A stretch of DNA of 64,000 bases, from positions 4,774,001 through 4,838,000 of the forward strand of contig PYIU01000003.1 in NCBI GenBank assembly GCA_003415625.1, read 5' to 3'. This document shows, in pieces, positions 58,201 to 64,000 of this stretch. The stretch is from Aquanectria penicillioides. Its lineage: Eukaryota > Ascomycota > Sordariomycetes > Hypocreales > Nectriaceae. Positions within the stretch are counted from its first letter, which is position 1. Each line of letters starts with the position of its first letter. The notes beneath the pieces are model-generated. The model was not told the origin of the DNA and did no database searches. It was given only the letters and a program-made list of their open reading frames with translations. Both the position numbers and the translations under genes were made by a program.

Positions 58201-61200
58201 AGGCAAGGCCTGATGATAGAGACTGTGGGCAGCAGAGTGAGAGGCTGAAAGGCCAGGTGATTTTGACTTGCCGGGGTGAGTGGAGGCTAGCGGAATAGAT
58301 TATTATTAGGTGTGACTCTAATCCCGAACAAACGAGACGAGGAAGGGCCGGGATCTGGAAAGGGAGAGGACGGCGAGAAGGGCCATCAGCGAAGAGAAAA
58401 CGGGCAAATGAAAGACAGCGGGCAGCAGGCGGTGGATGGTGGGTTTCTTGGGATTCTGGAGGTGCGCATGGCACTGACACAATTGCTCGCCAATGTGGGG
58501 ATAGATGGCGATGCTATTGGAGGTGGTGAAGATCGATATTGAAATGTGGATGGTGGTTTGACTTGGCCTGACCGGGTCCCTTTGGAGGGACTAAAAAAGA
58601 AAACCGGCGCTCGCAAGTGAGATTTGATATTTGTGAATATTGACCCGCTCGGGATCAATAGCCATAACCAGCGAGCTCGTTTGTTTTATCGGGCAGTCAT
58701 GATCGCTCCGCGCCAGTCTGTGTGTTCCTGGCCTCTGTTGAGTCAGTCAGAGGCTCCGCCAGAGGGAAGGCAGAGGCGATCGGGGGGAGGCGATGGGGCA
58801 ATAGTGGCAACGCAGCGGTGGTAGTGCGTTGGCCAACGTGGTGGAGGTGGTTGTAACGGTACGGTACGGGGTGGTATGGTATGGTATGGTGGCCTGGTGG
58901 CAGTGGTGGTGGAAGATTCCGGGCGGAGGATGCCCGTGATGAGTTACAGGTTGTAAGTTACAGGTCTCGCGGTGGTGCAGGTGAGGGAGGAGGCAACAGG
59001 CGACCGAGAGCATGACGCCAGGCGCACGGTTACTTCCAGCCAACTCTGGGGCTTTTACGGAGTGCAGTTCTTCAGGCACCATTGGCTCTCACATGCAGCA
59101 CCTCACCTTGCACACTGCATGCTGGGAGGTACAGGAGCTTGGGTAGGTAGCTCATGAGCCGGGACGTAATGGACCATGTCCCGTACCTATGTACGTATGC
59201 ACATGTACCTACTTATGTAGGGAGGAAGCATATTGGCATGGTCCGTATGAAGCACGTGCCTCCTCTAGCGCCCCGATGTTGACATTGGCATCAACCTGGA
59301 GACGCAGTGCTCGCTGCCCCCCTAGGTACTAAGGCAAAGCCGGAAAGTGACCCCCCGGACACCATGGAGATTGAGATTGTACCATATTACAGAGGCCCAG
59401 AGAGCGGGTGGGCGTGGTTCCGCGCCTGAGCAAAACCAAAACGGCCATGATTTCCTCGGGACAAGGAACCTACCGGGGAAAGGGGGGGGCAGAGGGATGG
59501 ACGGACGGCAGAGGGGGGATGTAAAGTGAGATGATGAATGTTCAAGGAGTGTTCGGCTTCAGGGGATACGTAGTGACTCTAGGGCATGGAGAGAGAGTGC
59601 CATCGATTGTTGAACGGGGTCGTGTTTTATCTTTGCTTTTACCATGCTGATTGAGTGGTGGTGAGATGGGGGCTTGGCCAGACGGCGTCAAGTTTGGCCC
59701 GCGATGTACCCATCCGTATCTCGCCCATACCCATCAAGCCAACAACGGAGCGAGGCAAGAATGTAACAGCCCTGGGTGTACCTGGCGGAATTGCCGTACC
59801 TGAGTCCTCGCGGTACCGTGGCCGCAGGCGTAGCTGTAGCTGTAACCGTACGTGGCAGCCAAACGTACGTTGGAAGTGCCACTACATTTCTCGTCCATGT
59901 CTAGCGCTCGCTGGTTGGTCGCCTCTGGGTCACCTAATCTGGAACTCTGCACCTAGGACTGGACCCTATTCTGGAGACGGCTGGGAGCCAAGTTGGACGG
60001 GTCCTTTCACTGTGCAATTTCAGGCCCACTCGCTTAAGGCAGCACGGGCCAGCGCTTCACCCAGCAACACCAGTGACAAGCAGAGCAGGAAAAGAAAAGT
60101 TCTGAGCCAGATGTTGACGGCTGGCAGGCGTGTGCGGCCCCAGAGGAGGCGTCCGGGGGCTGCGCAGACGTGTACATGCGGGCAGGGCGTTCGTGGTTGT
60201 GTGGGTTGAAACGAGCCGGTATCTTGATCACCAGGCAGGCGGCTGGGCTTGGGGACTCGGTACCAGGTCGCAATAAGGGATGGGGGATGGGATGTGGACG
60301 TAGATTAGGGGACGGGACCAGACAAGCACGGCAGCACTGTCCATGACGACCACCAACATTGAGAGCCCCATACCGCTACCGAGCCCAACGTACCACAGTA
60401 TGTGGAGCGGCGGCCATCACTCAATTCAATAGAAAGAAAACTGTAGCGCCTACTAACTTACCGCCGGCCGGCCGGCCGATACAGGGGATTGAACGATGCC
60501 ACCAAGTAAGGGGAACGTGACGGTGACCCATAGCGGATGGTTGGCTTCTAACGCCCCAGCCAGCCAAGCCGGCTCAGGGTTCGGAGTACGTACCTCCATA
60601 TCGTTTAGTCAGGGCAGGATGAGTGAGGGCAAACCCAAACAAGGGTTGTTATTCAGTCGCTCGCTTGGTGAAATCAATTCAATCAAATATTCTGTTTCCG
60701 GGGCGTGGGAGAATGAGATCGATGAATACCTGAGGAGGAGGCACTCTGTTCCATGTATTGATCCATGTATCGACGTTTCCCAAGCCTTGGCCGAGCCCAG
60801 AGAGCACAAAATGTCTACCGCCCAAAGTAAACACGCCTGTTGGAGCAATGCCGATCAAGCAATATATGACTCGGACGCGGTCCAAGTACATCCAGCGCGC
60901 ACACGGCAGGAATATGGAATCCGTTGCCAGGTACCTCGTAAAACACGGCGCATGTATACATAATGTACATGCTTTTTGACACTTCAGCAAAAGACGCCCA
61001 AGCCAAGGCCAAAAAGCTCAAGCCCGCCAAGTCCCTTGTCCATTCGCCAAGGCCCTTGTCCAGGCCCCTGCTCATCCCATGCTCGGCTCTCTCTAACATC
61101 CATCTCGCTCGCTCGGCCGCTCAGGCTCTCCCGATGCCATTTGGCTACACACACATGCGCACACACACAGACATGTACTTGCTGTACGCACATTGGCACT

Positions 61201-61863
61201 CACAATCACGCGCACGCTATCCCTCCGACGAAACGGCAGTGTGCAAAGGCAATTGCCAACCTCAAGCTACCCCGTACTACTGCTCCGTATCCGTGCAAAC
61301 ATCGAAAAGCCCAAAGCAAACTCGTCCCAACGGCCATGGCGCTATGGTTCCCAACCAGGGGGCTCCCACTACCCGTTTTCCATTGCCCGTTGCCCGCCGG
61401 GCACCTCCAACAGTGGGAACAATAGCCATCGTCCACTGAAGCCCACTAAGACGAACCCCCGGCCACGCCACGGACCCTCCAAACCCACTGAAAAGAGCCT
61501 ACCTAACTGGGCCAGATACCTGCCGCACACCCTCACACCCGAATCCACTCTGGCCGCCGCACACCCCCCTGGATCGCCCACGCCCTCCTCTCCCTCCATT
61601 CTCTCTGCCTCTCTCTCCCTCCTTCACACGTCGCTCGCCGTCACGCCCACCGGACGACGACAAATAAGTACCCCAAGCGTCCCACTGCTTCTTCCCTCCC
61701 TTCTTCTTCCCTCTTCCTGCTCTACCCAACTTTCTCCAGTCTATCCGACTCCCTCCAGCCAACGCCTTTTCTGGATCATCTCCTTTTTTTTTCTTTTATA
61801 CCAACGTCTTTGTTTGTTGTGATACCCAATCTCCTTTTAAGATACCCCAATCCCATATTCAGA
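52231..61863. other. 9.6-kb region without recognisable genes
   Basis: Base composition is like the genic parts, not the AT-rich nest, yet every frame on both strands is short and without family signal. It contains low-complexity patches: purine-rich GGAAGG/GGGGA at about 52715-52755, a TACC repeat at 54056-54078, a T run of about 25 at 55575-55600, a TAAA microsatellite at about 57098-57124, GGTAT/GGTAC repeats near 58855-58890, and CCGG repeats at about 60463-60478. The final 300 bp before 61864 are C/T-rich, as in promoters and leaders of well-expressed fungal genes. I cannot exclude small multi-exon genes or non-coding transcripts. Confidence 0.5.
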
Positions 61864-63642
61864 ATGGCCGAGGAACAGAAGAACGTCGAGGTCCCCCAGG
61901 AGACCAAGCCTGAGACCACGCCCGCTCCCGCCGTCGAGGCCGCCGTCGAGACCAAGCCCGCCGAGGAAGCTCCCAAGACTGAGGAGACCCCTGCTGTCGA
62001 GGACAAGCCTGCCGAGGAGGCAACTCCCGCCGAGACGACTGAGGAGTCCAAGCCCGAGGAGAAGAAGGAGGAGGTCAAGCCCGTTGAGGAGGGCCACCTG
62101 AGCCACAAGGCCCAGGGCCTGAGCTTCCCCAAGTAAGCTATTTCGAGCCGTAACGAGCTCACTGCCGTTGCAACGGCCTGCTAACACCACCACCAGGAAC
62201 CTGATCGCTTCCAAGGAGTTCTTCTTCTTTGGTGTCGAGGCCGTCGAGGCCAAGGCTCTCGCTGCCTACCTCAAGGCCGAGAAGTCTGTTGAGATTGCTC
62301 ACAGCAACATTGCCTGGGCTACTGAGACCGGCAAGGGTCTTCTTTTCGTTGGTGACAAGAAGACCCCCTCTAGCGTCATCAGCCTGGTAAGCTTTGGATC
62401 CACATGTGCATCCAACTGCCGACATGCATAGCTAACCACGCGACCCCACAGGCCGATGCCTCTGAGCCTGAGACCGACGGCTCCCACAAGTTCCACTTCA
62501 CGTCCAAGGGCAACAAGCACACCTTCAAGGCTAACAACACTGCCGAGCGTGACAACTGGGTTTCTCAGCTGAAGGCCAAGATTGCCGAGGCCAAGGAGCT
62601 CGCCGCTACCGTCGTCGAGTCTGAAAGCTACAAGAAGACCATTGAGGAGTTCAAGCCCGCTCCTCCAGTCAAGAAGGAGGAGAAGCCTGTTGAGGCTCCC
62701 AAGGAGGAGACCCCCAAGATTGAGGAACCTGCCCCCGCCACCGAGGAGACCCCCAAGGAGGAGGAGGTCAAGGACGAGCGCAAGAAGGAGGAGACCAAGT
62801 CTGAGGAGCCCAAGCGTCGATCTGCCAGCCGCAAGCGCACCTCTTTCTTCGGTTTCGGTAAGAAGGAGGAGAAGAAGGAGGAGACCAAGGCCGTTGAGGA
62901 GGCTCCCGCTGTTGAGGAGACCAAGGCCGAGGAAGTCAAGCCCGTCGAGGAGGTTCCTAAGATTGAGGAGACCCCCGCTGTTGAGGACAAGGTCGCCGAA
63001 ACCGCTCCCGCCGCTGAGGAGACCAAGGCTGAGGAAAAGCCTGCCGAGTCCCCCAAGGAGAAGCCCACTGCCTCCAAGCGCAACAGCTTCTTCGGTAGCG
63101 TCTTCTCCAAGAAGGAGAAGAAGTCACCTGAGCTCAAGCCTACTGAGCCTACTGAGCCTGTCAAGGAGACTGAAGCTACTGAGACTGCCCCCGTGATCCC
63201 TCCTGTTGAGGCCACCACCCCTCTTGCCGTCGACGTCACTGCCCCCGCTGAGGAGGACGTCAAGGCCACTGAGGCTCCCGCCACCTCCCCTACCGCCGAG
63301 GTCAAGAAGGACGTCAAGGAGAAGCGCAAGTCTTCGCTCCCCTTCGCTTTCGGTAAGCGTGACAAGTCCCCCGCCCCCGCTGAGGGTGAGGAGAAGAGCG
63401 GAAAGAGCCCCTTCTCTAAGCTCCGTGCCACCATCAAGGGCAAGACCTCCAAGGCCGAGGAGAAGGCTGAGGACAAGCCCGCCGAGGAGCCCATCAAGGA
63501 GGAGTCCAAGCCTGCCGAGGAATCTAAGCCCGAGGAGACCAAGCCCGCTGAGGCCCCCGTCGCCGAGGAGTCCAAGCCCGAGGAGGTCAAGCCTGAGAAC
63601 GTGGCTGCCACCACTACCCCTGCCGTCACCGCCGCTGCCTAG
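61864..63642 (+). CDS. PH-domain protein with long charged tail, Meu6-like
   Basis: Three exons (61864-62132, 62197-62386 and 62452-63642; introns 64 and 65 nt) encode 549 residues. An acidic Pro/Glu/Lys leader (1-80) precedes a pleckstrin homology domain at about 80-195. That domain runs from GHLSHKAQGLSFPKNLIASK to ERDNWVSQLKAKI, with the invariant tryptophan of the last helix. The layout resembles fission yeast Meu6 and related filamentous-fungal proteins, whose function is little known; phosphoinositide binding is plausible but inferred. The tail is built of KPAEE/KPEE-type repeats separated by short basic modules with the same plan: KRTSFFGFGKKE, KRNSFFGSVFSKKE and KRKSSLPFAFGKRDK. Codon use is strongly C-ending, suggesting high expression, in line with the pyrimidine-rich leader. 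Confidence 0.85.
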
Positions 63643-64000
63643 ATGGCTCGCAGCTGCTGATGGCTTCGACTGAAGCGTCGAAACATCCAAGAAAAAAAAC
63701 CAACACACGCATGAAAGGGTGGGAATGGAAGGATGGATCTGCATTTCTTCACAAGATACCGAGATACCCTGTCAAAGACTGTCTTACTGATACCAATTTC
63801 CATACTTGCTTTTTGCAACACTGCACACGAAAAACGAAAATGGTCTGGCAACAGACCACCAAAAACATGAAAAAAAAATTAGTCCCAGCTACCAATTAGT
63901 GGTATGCTCACTCTGCTGTTACTCTTTGGTTTTGTCTGATACCCGGATCGGAGATAATTAATACCTAATAATACAACTGCCTGCGTGTTGAATATCTTTT
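63643..64000. other. 3' flank of the PH-domain gene
   Basis: Contains two A runs (63691-63698 and 63871-63878) and AT-rich sequence at the edge; no gene seen. Confidence 0.5.

Noticed and set aside
62628..63629. 333-codon frame antisense to the PH-domain gene
   Set aside because: Low-complexity mirror of KPAEE/KE-rich coding sequence; Ser/Gly/Ala/Val-rich with no domain.
1..64000. CRISPR array or bacterial-type operon
   Set aside because: Spliceosomal introns throughout; the only short regular repeats are microsatellites.

Overview
The window looks like nuclear DNA of a filamentous ascomycete, most likely a Sordariomycete and probably Hypocreales. Genes carry short spliceosomal introns (mostly 49-115 nt) with GTAAGT-type donors and TGCTAAC-like branch points. 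HIS4 is the trifunctional fungal form, the mitochondrial processing peptidase beta subunit closely resembles the Neurospora protein, and a Copia retrotransposon block is AT-rich and full of C-to-T changes, as expected of repeat-induced point mutation (RIP). The order-level placement is inference.

Layout. 0.7-7.4 kb, minus strand: VPS53 (GARP tethering complex) and a large membrane/fibronectin-III/coiled-coil protein. 7.4-11.4 kb: a long divergent intergenic region with a 200-bp MITE. 11.4-13.8 kb, plus: lipin-type phosphatidate phosphatase. 14.3-16.9 kb, minus: HIS4, with a Gcn4/CPC1-type site upstream. 17.6 kb, plus: TAF9. 19.0-20.7 kb, minus: beta-MPP. 21.2-24.1 kb, plus: a GH36 raffinose synthase-like protein. 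25.0-26.9 kb, plus: IMP dehydrogenase. 28.4-29.1 kb, minus: PLAC8 protein. 30.1-32.5 kb: three small genes, NAT4-type acetyltransferase (minus), a LYRM2-like protein (plus, three exons) and mitochondrial ribosomal protein bL36m (minus). 33.2-35.5 kb, minus: a four-exon protein of unknown function. 38.7-52.2 kb: a three-level nest of transposons. 52.2-61.9 kb: no recognisable gene. 61.9-63.6 kb, plus: a PH-domain protein with a long charged tail.

The transposon nest can be read exactly. A TIR DNA element (38678-52228, TA target duplication) was hit by Copia A (LTRs 38734-38957 and 51171-51394, duplication GCAAC/GCAAT). Copia A was then hit by Copia B (LTRs 44342-44571 and 50897-51126, duplication ATAGT). 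Copia codes on the minus strand. Between its pol remnant and 3' LTR, Copia B carries a GC-richer block that reads on the opposite strand as a gene with four or more short introns. Its frame stays open across the splices apart from two TAG codons that a single RIP-type change would explain. I regard this as the most novel item here.

Three otherwise convincing genes (the GH36 gene, IMPDH and NAT4) each lack exactly one base, the last two inside C or G runs. This pattern suggests consensus undercalling rather than three independent gene losses. The genes are otherwise ordinary housekeeping loci with no operon-like logic: histidine and GTP synthesis, phospholipid synthesis, Golgi trafficking, mitochondrial import, translation and assembly, transcription and N-terminal acetylation.
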